64,000 bases of DNA, from positions 30,055,804 through 30,119,803 of the forward strand of contig OY804579.1 of the NCBI GenBank assembly GCA_963680875.1. Direction: 5' to 3'. Position 1 is the stretch's first letter. Each line of letters begins with the position of its first letter. The notes beneath the pieces were generated by a model. It was not told the origin of the DNA and ran no database searches. It saw only the letters and a program-made list of their open reading frames with translations. Shown in pieces: positions 44,501 through 55,235 of the stretch. Origin of the DNA: Bathymodiolus brooksi (lineage: Eukaryota > Mollusca > Bivalvia > Mytilida > Modiolidae). A program made the position numbers and the translations under genes.

Positions 44501-46536
44501 AAATTTATAAGTCCAAAGAAGCATAACAGGGGTAAAACTCAATGGACCAAGATATCCTACTAATGTGCACATCTTCATATTAGGATCTTGCAATGTACAA
44601 AGTTTCATGAACTTCTGATTAATCATGTAGGAGAATTTGCGATGACAAAGTGCATACTGAATTGTCTCAAAATTTATAAGTCCAAAGAAGCATAACAGGG
44701 GTAAAACTCAATGGATATCCTACTAATGTGCACATCTTCATATTAGGATCTTGCAATGTACAAAGTTTCATGAACTTCTGATTAATCATGTAGGAGAATT
44801 TGCGATGACAAAGTGCATACTGAATTGTCTCAAAATTTCTAAGTCCAAAGAAGCATAACAGGGGTAAAACTCAATGGATATCCTACTAATGTGCACATCT
44901 TCATATTAGGATCTTGCAATGTACAAAGTTTCATGAACTTCTGATTAATCATGTAGGAGAATTTGCGATGACAAAGTGCATACTGAATTGTCTCAAAATT
45001 TATAAGTCCAATGAAGCATAACAGGGGTAAAACTCAATGGACCAAGATATCCTACTAATGTGCACATCTTCATATTAGGATCTTGCAATGTACAAAGTTT
45101 CATGAACTTCTGATTAATCATGTTGGAGAATTTGCGATGACAAAGTGCATACTGAATTGTCTCAAAATTTATAAGTCCAAAGAAGCATAACAGGGGTAAA
45201 ACTCAATGGACCAAGATATCCTACTAATGTGCACACATCTTCTTCATATTAGGATCTTGCAATGTACAAAGTTTCATGAACTTCTGATTAATCATGTAGG
45301 AGAATTTGCGATGACAAAGTGCATACTGAATTGTCTCAAAATTTATAAGTCCAAAGAAGCATAACAGGGGTAAAACTCAATGGACCAAGATATCCTACTA
45401 ATGTGCACACATCTTCATATTAGGATTTTGCAATGTACAAAGTTTCATGAACTTCTGATTAATCATGTAGGAGAATTTGCAATGACAAAGTGCAAATTGA
45501 ATTGTCTCAAAATTTATAAGTCCAAAGAAGCATAACAGGGGTAAAACTCAATGGATATCCTACTAATGTGCACATCTTCATATTAGGATCTTGCAATGTA
45601 CAAAGTTTCATGAACTTCTGATTAATCATGTAGGAGAATTTGCGATGACAAAGTGCATACTGAATTGTCTCAAAATTTATAAGTCCAAAGAAGCATAACA
45701 GGGGTAAAACTCAATGGATATCCTACTAATGTGCACATCTTCATATTAGGATCTTGCAATGTACAAAGTTTCATGAACTTCTGATTAATCATGTAGGAGA
45801 ATTTGCGATGACAAAGTGCATACTGAATTGTCTCAAAATTTATAAGTCCAAAGAAGCATAACATGGGTAAAACTCAATGGACCAAGATATCCTACTAATG
45901 TGCACACATCTTCATATTAGGATTTTGCAATGTACAAAGTTTCATGAACTTCTGATTAATCATGTAGGAGAATTTGCAATGACAAAGTGCATATTGAATT
46001 GTCTCAAAATTCATAAGTCCAAAGAAGCATAACAGGGGTAAAACTCAATGGATATCCTACTAATATGCACATCTTCATATTAGGATCTTGCAATGTACAA
46101 AGTTTCATGAACTTCTGATTAATCATGTAGGAGAATTTGCGATGACAAAGTGCATACTGAATTGTCTCAAAATTTATAAGTCCACAGAAGCATAACAGGG
46201 GTAAAACTCAATGGACCAAGATATCCTACTAATGTGCACATCTTCATATTAGGATCTTGCAATGTACATAGTTTCATGAACTTCTGATTAATCATGTAGG
46301 AGAATTTGCGATGACAAAGTGCATACTGAATTGTCTCAAAATTTCTAAGTCCAAAGAAGCATAACAGGGGTAAAACTCAATGGATATCCTACTAATGTGC
46401 ACATCTTCATATTAGGATCTTGCAATGTACAAAGTTTCATGAACTTCTGATTAATCATGTTGGAGAATTTGCGATGACAAAGTGCATACTGAATTGTCTC
46501 AAAATTTATAAGTCCAAAGAAGCATAACAGGGGTAA
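41551..46536. repeat. Direct tandem duplication with 2480-bp period (about 15 monomers per copy)
   Basis: Several private variants recur at exactly 2480 bp: the 17-bp deletion near 'aaagaactcaatgg' (41721 and 44201), 'acatgggtaa' (43381 and 45861) and 'aatgtacatagtttc' (43781 and 46261). Between copies I noticed only a few substitutions, such as tttctaag against ttataag and gtgcatattg against gtgcaaattg. The two copies are therefore very similar and the duplication is recent relative to the rest of the array. Confidence 0.92.
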
Positions 46537-48839
46537 AACTCAATGGACCAAGATATCCTACTAATGTGCACACATCTTCTTCATATTAGGATCTTGCAAT
46601 GTACAAAGTTTCATGAACTTCTGATTAATCATGTAGGAGAATTTGCGATGACAAAGTGCATATTGAATTGTCTCAAAATTTCTTAAGTCCAAAGAAGCAT
46701 AACAGGGGTAAAACTCAATGGATATCCTACTAATGTGCACATCTTCATATTAGGATCTTGCAATGTACAAAGTTTCATGAACTTCTGATTAATCATGTAG
46801 GAGAATTTGCGATGACAAAGTGCATATTGAATTGTCTCAAAATTTATAAGTCCAAAGAAGCATAACAGGGGTAAAACTCAATGGATATCCTACTAATGTG
46901 CACATCTTCATATTAGGATCTTGCAATGTACAAAGTTTCATGAACTTCTGATTAATCATGTAGGAGAATTTGCGATGACAAAGTGCATACTGAATTGTCT
47001 CAAAATTTATAAGTCCAAAGAAGCATAACAGGGGTAAAACTCAATGGACCAAAATATCCTACTAATGTGCACATCTTCATATTAGGATCTTGCAATGTAC
47101 AAAGTTTCATGAACTTCTGATTAATCATGTAGGAGAATTTGCGATGACAAAGTGCATACTGAATTGTCTCAAAATTTCTAAGTCCACAGAAGCATAACAG
47201 GGGTAAAACTCAATGGACCAGGATATCCTACTAATGTGCACATCTTCATATTAGGATCTTGCAATGTACAAAGTTTCATGAACTTCTGATTAATCATGTA
47301 GGAGAATTTGCGATGACAAAGTGCATACTGAATTGTCTCAAAATTCATAAGTCCAAAGAAGCATAACAGGGGTAAAACTCGATGGATATCCTACTAATGT
47401 GCACATCTTCATATTAGGATCTTGCAATGTACAAAGTTTCATGAACTTCTGATTAATCATGTAGGAGAATTTGCGATGACAAAGTGCATATTGAATTGTC
47501 TCAAAATTTATAAGTCCAAAGAAGCATAACAGGGGTAAAACTCAATGGACCAAGATATCCTACTAATGTGCACATCTTCATATTAGGATCTTGCAATGTA
47601 CAAAGTTTCATGAACTTCTGATTAATCATGTAGGAGAATTTGCGATGACAAAGTGCATACTGAATTGTCTCAAAATTTCTAAGTCCAAAGAAGCATAACA
47701 GGGGTAAAACTCAATGGATATCCTACTAATGTGCACATCTTCATATTAGGATCTTGCAATGTACAAAGTTTCATGAACTTCTGATTAATCATGTTGGAGA
47801 ATTTGCGATGACAAAGTGCATACTGAATTGTCTCAAAATTTATAAGTCCAAAGAAGCATAACAGGGGTAAAACTCAATGGACCAAGATATCCTACTAATG
47901 TGCACACATCTTCTTCATATTAGGATCTTGCAATGTACAAAGTTTCATGAACTTCTGATTAATCATGTAGGAGAATTTGCGATGACAAAGTGCATATTGA
48001 ATTGTCTCAAAATTTCTTAAGTCCAAAGAAGCATAACAGGGGTAAAACTCAATGGATATCCTACTAATGTGCACATCTTCATATTAGGATCTTGCAATGT
48101 ACAAAGTTTCATGAACTTCTGATTAATCATGTAGGAGAATTTGCGATGACAAAGTGCATATTGAATTGTCTCAAAATTTCTTAAGTCCAAAGAAGCATAA
48201 CAGGGGTAAAACTCAATGGATATCCTACTAATGTGCACATCTTCATATTAGGATCTTGCAATGTACAAAGTTTCATGAACTTCTGATTAATCATGTAGGA
48301 GAATTTGCGATGACAAAGTGCATACTGAATTGTCTCAAAATTTATAAGTCCAAAGAAGCATAACAGGAGTAAAACTCAATGGATATCCTACTAATGTGCA
48401 CATCTTCATATTAGGATCTTGCAATGTACAAAGTTTCATGAACTTCTGATTAATCATGTAGGAGAATTTGCGATGACAAAGTGCATATTGAATTGTCTCA
48501 AAATTTATAAGTCCAAAGAAGCATAACAGGGGTAAAACTCAATGGACCAAGATATCCTACTAATGTGCACATCTTCATATTAGGATCTTGCAATGTACAA
48601 AGTTTCATGAACTTCTGATTAATCATGTAGGAGAATTTGCGATGACAAAGTGCATACTGAATTGTCTCAAAATTTCTAAGTCCACAGAAGCATAACAGGG
48701 GTAAAACTCAATGGATATCCTACTAATGTGCACATCTTCATATTAGGATCTTGCAATGTACAAAGTTTCATGAACTTTTGATTAATCATGTAGGAGAATT
48801 TGCGATGACAAAGTGCATACTGAATTGTCTCAAAATTTC

Positions 48840-51340
48840 TAAGTCCAAAGAAGCATAACAGGGGTAAAACTCAATGGACCAAGATATCCTACTAATGTGC
48901 ACATCTTCATATTAGGATCTTGCAATGTACAAAGTTTCATGAACTTCTGATTAATCATGTTGGAGAATTTGCGATGACAAAGTGCATACTGAATTGTCTC
49001 AAAATTCATTAGTCCAAAGAAGCATAACAGGGGTAAAACTCAATGGACCAAGATATCCTACTAATGTGCACACATCTTCTTCATATTAGGATCTTGCAAT
49101 GTACAAAGTTTCATGAACTTCTGATTAATCATGTAGGAGAATTTGCGATGACAAAGTGCATATTGAATTGTCTCAAAATTTCTTAAGTCCAAAGAAGCAT
49201 AACAGGGGTAAAACTCAATGGATATCCTACTAATGTGCACATCTTCATATTAGGATCTTGCAATGTACAAAGTTTCATGAACTTCTGATTAATCATGTAG
49301 GAGAATTTGCAATGACAAAGTGCATATTGAATTGTCTCAAAATTTATAAGTCCAAAGAAGCATAACAGGGGTAAAACTCAATGGACCAAGATATCCTACT
49401 AATGTGCACATCTTCATATTAGGATCTTGCAATGTACAAAGTTTCATGAACTTCTGATTAATCATGTAGGAGAATTTGCGATGACAAAGTGCATACTGAA
49501 TTGTCTCAAAATTTCTAAGTCCAAAGAAGCATAACAGGGGTAAAACTCAATGGATATCCTACTAATGTGCACATCTTCATATTAGGATCTTGCAATGTAC
49601 AAAGTTTCATGAACTTTTGATTAATCATGTAGGAGAATTTGCGATGACAAAGTGCATACTGAATTGTCTCAAAATTTCTAAGTCCAAAGAAGCATAACAG
49701 GGGTAAAACTCAATGGACCAAGATATCCTACTAATGTGCACATCTTCATATTAGGATCTTGCAATGTACAAAGTTTCATGAACTTCTGATTAATCATGTT
49801 GGAGAATTTGCGATGACAAAGTGCATACTGAATTGTCTCAAAATTCATTAGTCCAAAGAAGCATAACAGGGGTAAAACTCAATGGACCAAGATATCCTAC
49901 TAATGTGCACACATCTTCTTCATATTAGGATCTTGCAATGTACAAAGTTTCATGAACTTCTGATTAATCATGTAGGAGAATTTGCGATGACAAAGTGCAT
50001 ATTGAATTGTCTCAAAATTTCTTAAGTCCAAAGAAGCATAACAGGGGTAAAACTCAATGGATATCCTACTAATGTGCACATCTTCATATTAGGATCTTGC
50101 AATGTACAAAGTTTCATGAACTTCTGATTAATCATGTAGGAGAATTTGCAATGACAAAGTGCATACTGAATTGTCTCAAAATTTATAAGTCCAAAGAAGC
50201 ATAACAGGGGTAAAACTCAATGGATATCCTACTAATGTGCACATCTTCATATTAGGATCTTGCAATGTACAAAGTTTCATGAACTTCTGATTAATCATGT
50301 AGGAGAATTTGCGATGACAAAGTGCATACTGAATTGTCTCATAATTTCTAAGTCCAAAGAAGCATAACAGGGGTAAAACTCAATGGATATCCTACTAATG
50401 TGCACATCTTCATATTAGGATCTTGCAATGTACAAAGTTTCATGAACTTCTGATTAATCATGTAGGAGAATTTGCGATGACAAAGTGCATACTGAATTGT
50501 CTCAAAATTTCTAAGTCCAAAGAAGCATAACAGGGGTAAAACTCAATGGATATCCTACTAATGTGCACATCTTCATATTAGGATCTTGCAATGTACAAAG
50601 TTTCATGAACTTCTGATTAATCATGTAGGAGAATTTGCGATGACAAAGTGCATACTGAATTGTCTCAAAATTTATAAGTCCAAAGAAGCATAACAGGGGT
50701 AAAACTCAATGGACCAAGATATCCTACTAATGTGCACATCTTCATATTAGGATCTTGCAATGTACAAAGTTTCATGAACTTCTGATTAATCATGTAGGAG
50801 AATTTGCGATGACAAAGTGCATACTGAATTGTCTCAAAATTTCTAAGTCCAAAGAAGCATAACAGGGGTAAAACTCAATGGATATCCTACTAATGTGCAC
50901 ATCTTCATATTAGGATCTTGCAATGTACAAAGTTTCATGAACTTTTGATTAATCATGTAGGAGAATTTGCGATGACAAAGTGCATACTGAATTGTCTCAA
51001 AATTTCTAAGTCCAAAGAAGCATAACAGGGGTAAAACTCAATGGACCAAGATATCCTACTAATGTGCACATCTTCATATTAGGATCTTGCAATGTACAAA
51101 GTTTCATGAACTTCTGATTAATCATGTTGGAGAATTTGCGATGACAAAGTGCATACTGAATTGTCTCAAAATTCATTAGTCCAAAGAAGCATAACAGGGG
51201 TAAAACTCAATGGACCAAGATATCCTACTAATGTGCACACATCTTCTTCATATTAGGATCTTGCAATGTACAAAGTTTCATGAACTTCTGATTAATCATG
51301 TAGGAGAATTTGCGATGACAAAGTGCATATTGAATTGTCT
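48840..51340. repeat. Further tandem duplications with 839-bp and 1328-bp spacing
   Basis: The rare monomer ending 'aaaattcattagtcc', which also has 'atgttggag', occurs with its neighbours (aacttttgatt before it, acacatcttcttc and tttcttaag after it) at 49004, 49843 and 51171. The spacings are 839 bp (five monomers) and 1328 bp (five plus three 163-bp monomers). Confidence 0.85.
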
Positions 51341-53070
51341 CAAAATTTCTTAAGTCCAAAGAAGCATAACAGGGGTAAAACTCAATGGATATCCTACTAA
51401 TGTGCACATCTTCATATTAGGATCTTGCAATGTACAAAGTTTCATGAACTTTTGATTAATCATGTAGGAGAATTTGCAATGACAAAGTGCATACTGAATT
51501 GTCTCAAAATTTATAAGTCCAAAGAAGCATAACAGGGGTAAAACTCAATGGATATCCTACTAATGTGCACATCTTCATATTAGGATCTTGCAATGTACAA
51601 AGTTTCATGAACTTCTGATTAATCATGTAGGAGAATTTGCGATGACAAAAAATGCATACTGAATTGTCTCAAAATTTATAAGTCCAAAGAAGCATAACAG
51701 GGGTAAAACTCAATGGACCAAGATATCCTACTAATGTGCACACATCTTCTTCATATTAGGATCTTGCAATGTACAAAGTTTCATGAACTTCTGATTAATC
51801 ATGTAGGAGAATTTGCGATGACAAAGTGCATATTGAATTGTCTCAAAATTTCTAAGTCCAAAGAAGCATAACAGGGGTAAAACTCAATGGATATCCTACT
51901 AATGTGCACATCTTCATATTAGGATCTTGCAATGTACAAAGTTTCATGAACTTCTGATTAATCATGTAGGAGAATTTGCGATGACAAAGTGCATACTGAA
52001 TTGTCTCATAATTTCTAAGTCCAAAGAAGCATAACAGGGGTAAAACTCAATGGATATCCTACTAATGTGCACATCTTCATATTAGGATCTTGCAATGTAC
52101 AAAGTTTCATGAACTTCTGATTAATCATGTAGGAGAATTTGCGATGACAAAGTGCATACTGAATTGTCTCAAAATTTCTAAGTCCAAAGAAGCATAACAG
52201 GGGTAAAACTCAATGGATATCCTACTAATGTGCACATCTTCATATTAGGATCTTGCAATGTACAAAGTTTCATGAACTTCTGATTAATCATGTAGGAGAA
52301 TTTGCGATGACAAAGTGCATACTGAATTGTCTCAAAATTTATAAGTCCAAAGAAGCATAACAGGGGTAAAACTCAATGGACCAAGATATCCTACTAATGT
52401 GCACATCTTCATATTAGGATCTTGCAATGTACAAAGTTTCATGAACTTCTGATTAATCATGTTGGAGAATTTGCGATGACAAAGTGCATACTGAATTGTC
52501 TCAAAATTTATAAGTCCAAAGAAGCATAACAGGGGTAAAACTCAATGGACCAAGATATCCTACTAATGTGCACACATCTTCTTCATATTAGGATCTTGCA
52601 ATGTACAAAGTTTCATGAACTTCTGATTAATCATGTAGGAGAATTTGCGATGAAAAAGTGCATACTGAATTGTCTCAAAATGTATAAGTCCAAAGAAGCA
52701 TAACAGGGGTAAAACTCAATGGATATTCTACTAATGTGCACATCTTCATATTAGGATCTTGCAATGTACAAAGTTTCATGAACTTCTGATTAATCATGTA
52801 GGGGAATTTGCGATGACAAAGTGCATATTAAATTGTCTCCAAATTTCTAAGTCCAAAGAAGCATAACAGGGGTAAAACTCAATGGACCAAGATATCCTAC
52901 TAATGTGCACATCTTCATATTAGGATAAAATAAAATGTAAATGTTACAACCTGTCAATAATCTACGTCTGACAGAGTAAAAATTAACAAGGGCAACGCAA
53001 AGCGTGGCGTATCCCCTCGCCTAAAAATTAGACCCTGTGACCTTGATCTTTGACCTTGAAAATCAATAGG

Positions 53071-53997
53071 GTTCCAGATTCTCTTAAGGTCTAAGCATGT
53101 ACCAAGTTTGGTCAAAATCCATTGAAGGATGTTGATTCTAGAGTGTTCACAAGGATGTTACGCAGTAAAAATTTGACCCCTTGACCTTTGACCTTGAAAA
53201 TCAATAGATTTCCAGACTCTCCTAAGGACTAAGTATGTACCAAGTTTGGTCAAAATCCATTGAAGGATGTTGATTCTAGAGTGTTCACAAGGATGTTATG
53301 TGGTAAAAATTTGACCCCTTGACCTTTGACCTTGAGAATCAATAGGGTTCCAGACTCTCTTAAGGACTATGTATGTACCAAGTTTGGTCAAAATCCATTG
53401 AAGGATGTTGATTCTAGAGTATTCACAAGGATGTTACGTGGTAAAAATTTGACCCCTTGACCTTTGACCTTGAAAATCAATAGGGTTCCAGACTCTCCTA
53501 AGGACTAAGTATGTACCAAGTTTGGTCAAAATCCATTGAAGGATGTTGATTCTAGAGTGTTCACAAGGATGTTACATGGTAAACAATTTACCCAATGACC
53601 TTGACCTTGCAAATCAATAGCGTTCCAGACTCTCCTAAGGACTAAGTATGTACCAAGTTTAGTCAAAATCCATTGAAGCATGTTGATTCTAGAGTGTTCA
53701 CAAGGACATTAAACGGTAAACAATTTACTCAGTGACCTTGAACTTTGACCTTGAAAATCAATAGGGTTCCAGACACTCCTAAGGACTAAGTATGTACCAG
53801 GTTTAGTCAAAATCCATTGAAGAATGTTGATTCTAGAGTGTTCACAAGGATGTTATGCAGTAAAAATTTGACCTGGTGACCTTTACCTTTGACCTTGAAA
53901 ATCAATAGGGTTCCAGATTCTCTTAAGGACTAAATATGTACCAAGTTTGGTCAAAATCCATTGAAGGATGTTGATCCTAGAGTGTTCACAAGGATGT
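53071..53997 (+). repeat. Seven core repeats of 137-144 bp inside the pearl-like element
   Basis: Copies start at the 'gttccaga' motif at 53071, about 53209, 53347, 53485, 53622, 53766 and 53910, so the spacing is 138, 138, 138, 137, 144 and 144 bp. Each contains 'atgtaccaagtttggtc', 'atccattgaagg' and 'ttgattctagagtgttcac', and most carry 'tgacctttgaccttgaaaat'. The last copy runs into the microsatellite. Confidence 0.9.
53182..53470 (-). promoter_or_regulatory. Three DR1-type nuclear-receptor-like sites in the core repeats
   Basis: The 13-mer tgacctttgacct occurs at 53182-53194, 53320-53332 and 53458-53470. On the minus strand it reads aggtcaaaggtca, the exact DR1 arrangement bound by RXR/HNF4-type nuclear receptors. 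The other core copies have degenerate versions. This is a sequence match only; binding is not shown. Confidence 0.4.
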
Positions 53998-54013
53998 GAC
54001 GGACGGACGGAAG
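53998..54013 (+). repeat. GACG-type microsatellite after the core repeats
   Basis: A short run of 'gacggacggacgg' follows the last core repeat. A tetranucleotide of this type at this place is typical of pearl-like elements in bivalves (established knowledge, from memory). Confidence 0.8.
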
Positions 54014-54102
54014 GTAGCGTTACTATATCCCTTCGCAACTTCGTTGGCGAGGGGATAATAACTTTGTGGTACAGTTGTTCTACTGTACTCAGTATTCTTA
54101 AC

Positions 54103-54294
54103 TAATTGACATTTTACTTGACTAATGAAGTGACAATTTACTTGACTAATGAAGTGACAATTTATCTGACCAATGAAGTGACAATTTACCTGATTAACGA
54201 AGTGACAATTTACCTGACTGATGAAGTGACAACTTAACTGGTTGGTGAAGTGACAATTTACCTGACTAATGAAGTGACAACATACCTGGTTGAT
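54103..54294 (-). repeat. 24-bp minisatellite of eight units, each a copy of a 5' splice site
   Basis: Read on the minus strand, eight 24-nt units follow one another, each of the form 'attagtcaggtaaat' plus 'tgtcacttc'. Unit 1 contains the SMG1 exon end and donor (aaccag then gtatgt). Units 2, 4 and 5 keep cag|gtaaat, units 7 and 8 have caa|gtaaa, and units 3 and 6 have lost the GT (tt and at). Donor positions, as last exon base, would be 54286, 54262, 54214, 54190, 54142 and 54118. Because 24 is a multiple of three and no unit has a stop, each further donor would add eight codons, rich in C-H-F. The end of the exon just before unit 1 (tttgtcatcaaccag) itself resembles a unit, so the array probably grew from the splice junction. 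Confidence 0.92.
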
Positions 54295-54484
54295 GACAAA
54301 GTTGAGTCTGACTATAGGTAGATGTGTTTCTTGTTGTACAGGTGTTGTACTATGTTTACTGAGTATACCAGTGATTTTCTGTGGTACAATAAGTTCAGAT
54401 TTACCATCAATATCCATCTCATCCTGGTCAGTACTTAATAAAGATTTAATGGAAGACTTTAACTCTTTCCCAGCATTCTCATAT
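54286..54484 (-). CDS. SMG1: SMG1 exon (fifth visible), solenoid region
   Basis: This exon has 199 nt: one base completing the arginine codon begun in the previous exon, then 66 codons running from YENAGKELK to NFVINQ. The acceptor is tttctttaag and the donor cag|gtatgt, in phase 0. The joined reading AGR-YENAGKEL matches the SMG1 family pattern, where human SMG1 has a similar AEGR-FEKA segment (from memory). The middle of the exon (STDQDEMDIDGKSE) is acidic and poorly conserved, as expected for a linker. Downstream the reading frame stays open through the 24-bp splice-site repeat, so the exon could be longer if later donors are used. The following exon is not in the window; to the left lie only a transposable element and the satellite. 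Confidence 0.88.
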
Positions 54485-54904
54485 CTTAAAGAAAGACAAA
54501 GAAAATAGTTCATAAACACCCTTTTTCTGTTTTAAATAAAAGATATCAAATGATATATCAATGATCTTGTAATAATTAACAGGTGAGGATTTATTTTCCA
54601 AAATAAAATCTCTCATATTTTCCCTGAATAAACATCTTTTCTGATCAGTATGTTAAAAATAATATAACTTACAGGTTGGTTATATCATCTAGAGAAGAGA
54701 CTTTAATCTCTGTTCGTCTCCCATTTTGGTCAGTCAGTTAGGTTTTATCAATCATTATACTTATATCTGTACTTGTATTGGGTTATTTGTTCTTGTCTTT
54801 TGTGATCTTTTGTATCAATTACTGTCATTTTCAATTAATAAAAAGCTAAAAGATGTGTTAACAACAATAAAACAAAAAATTCAGAATAACAGAATTATTC
54901 TAAC
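54485..54904 (-). other. SMG1: SMG1 intron, 420 bp
   Basis: AT-rich sequence between two SMG1 exons, with gttaga at its 5' end and tttctttaag at its 3' end on the minus strand. I see no repeat or other gene in it; the short plus-strand ORF here is chance. Confidence 0.85.
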
Positions 54905-55059
54905 CTTCCTGCAGCCTTTTCCACCATAGCTTTTATCCACAAAGGTTTCTTGCCCATAACATCTTTACACCAACTATAAACACCAGTCAGTGCATCAGCT
55001 TGCTTCAAATCTAGTAACCCATTAACTAGGTATAGGACTGTTTGTTCAAATTCTGTTGT
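54905..55059 (-). CDS. SMG1: SMG1 exon (fourth visible), solenoid region
   Basis: This exon has 155 nt, entering in phase 0 after acceptor gattaacag and ending after two bases of a codon at donor ggaag|gttaga. It reads from TTEFEQTVLYLVNGLL to LWIKAMVEKAAG. The pattern of E-x-T-V, two leucine-rich helices, GVYSW, GKKPLWI and AAGR matches the SMG1 family segment that I recall in human as ending GKNLLWI...AEGR. It is too short to appear as an independent ORF and is recognised by splice sites, phase and family match. The next exon restores the frame exactly (AG plus A gives arginine). Confidence 0.9.
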
Positions 55060-55235
55060 CTGTTAATCAAAATAAAATATATATTTTATCAAATTTATAC
55101 TATTTTATTAAATCAAAATTAAGGATTTTATTCAAAAATAAAAATAATAAAATAATAAGACTTTCCTTGTTGATCTATTATTTCTTTATCTCTTATCAAC
55201 CAGATATGCATTAAATAATTAATTTCTATCAGTAC
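55060..55235 (-). other. SMG1: SMG1 intron, 176 bp
   Basis: A short AT-rich intron with gtactg donor and gattaacag acceptor on the minus strand, phase 0. Nothing else is seen in it. Confidence 0.88.

Larger units (their letters stand above)
1..52926. repeat. Giant satellite array, about 320 monomers of 163-170 bp, enters from left edge
   Basis: The same unit repeats head to tail without interruption. The basic monomer is 163 bp, measured between successive 'taatgtgcacatc' sites (for example 170 to 333). Variants explain the other lengths: a 6-bp insert (ccaaga or ccagga) before 'tatcc' gives 169, 'tttcttaag' adds 1, 'acacatcttc' adds 2, 'acacatcttcttc' adds 5, a 14-bp deletion near 'gcaatgaacttc' and a 17-bp deletion near 'aaagaactcaatgg' shorten it. 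Recognisable types differ just before 'gtccaaag': ttataag, ttcataag, tttctaag (often with ccacag), tttctatg and tttcttaag. Most copies differ by only a few bases. There is no gene inside. The array starts before base 1, so its full size is unknown. The monomer resembles core repeats of bivalve pearl-like elements and may belong to the BIV160-type satellites known in bivalves; that family link is from memory and inference. Confidence 0.98.
52975..54058 (+). mobile_element. Pearl-like (Helentron-associated type) element with internal tandem repeats
   Basis: The element has short terminal inverted repeats: 'tatcccctcgcc' at 53010 and 'ggcgaggggata' at 54046. Between them lie seven core repeats and a GACG-type microsatellite. 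A subterminal hairpin sits near the right end (tcccttcgc at 54028, pairing with gcgagggga). This layout matches what I recall of bivalve pearl elements and related Helentron-associated elements, which carry no protein-coding gene. The left limit is approximate, and I found no clear target-site duplication. It lies directly beside the end of the satellite array and within the SMG1 transcription unit, if that gene continues leftward. Confidence 0.75.

Noticed and set aside
4903..48238. About 20 minus-strand ORFs of 64-91 aa with nearly the same protein (MHISRISIEFYPCYA...)
   Set aside because: They arise where a 163-bp monomer is followed by a tttcttaag (164-bp) monomer, so the frame stays open across two units. 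They have no upstream signals or conserved coding bias, and single-base length changes elsewhere destroy the frame. They mark monomer order, not genes.
1..52926. CRISPR array
   Set aside because: Units are contiguous with no unique spacers and are 163-170 bp long; the setting is eukaryotic.
1..52926. Calling the array a centromere
   Set aside because: Higher-order structure fits, but I saw no CENP-B-like box and have no chromatin evidence. Position within an apparent SMG1 intron argues for caution.
54290..54508. Plus-strand 72-aa ORF opposite the SMG1 exon
   Set aside because: Shadow of the real minus-strand exon, whose splice sites and phase fit the family.
53986..54519. The complete 177-aa minus-strand ORF as one exon
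   Set aside because: Only 54286-54484 matches SMG1. The rest runs through the 24-bp splice-site repeat into the pearl-like element, and a strong donor (cag|gtatgt) ends the conserved part. Longer forms remain possible and are raised as a finding.
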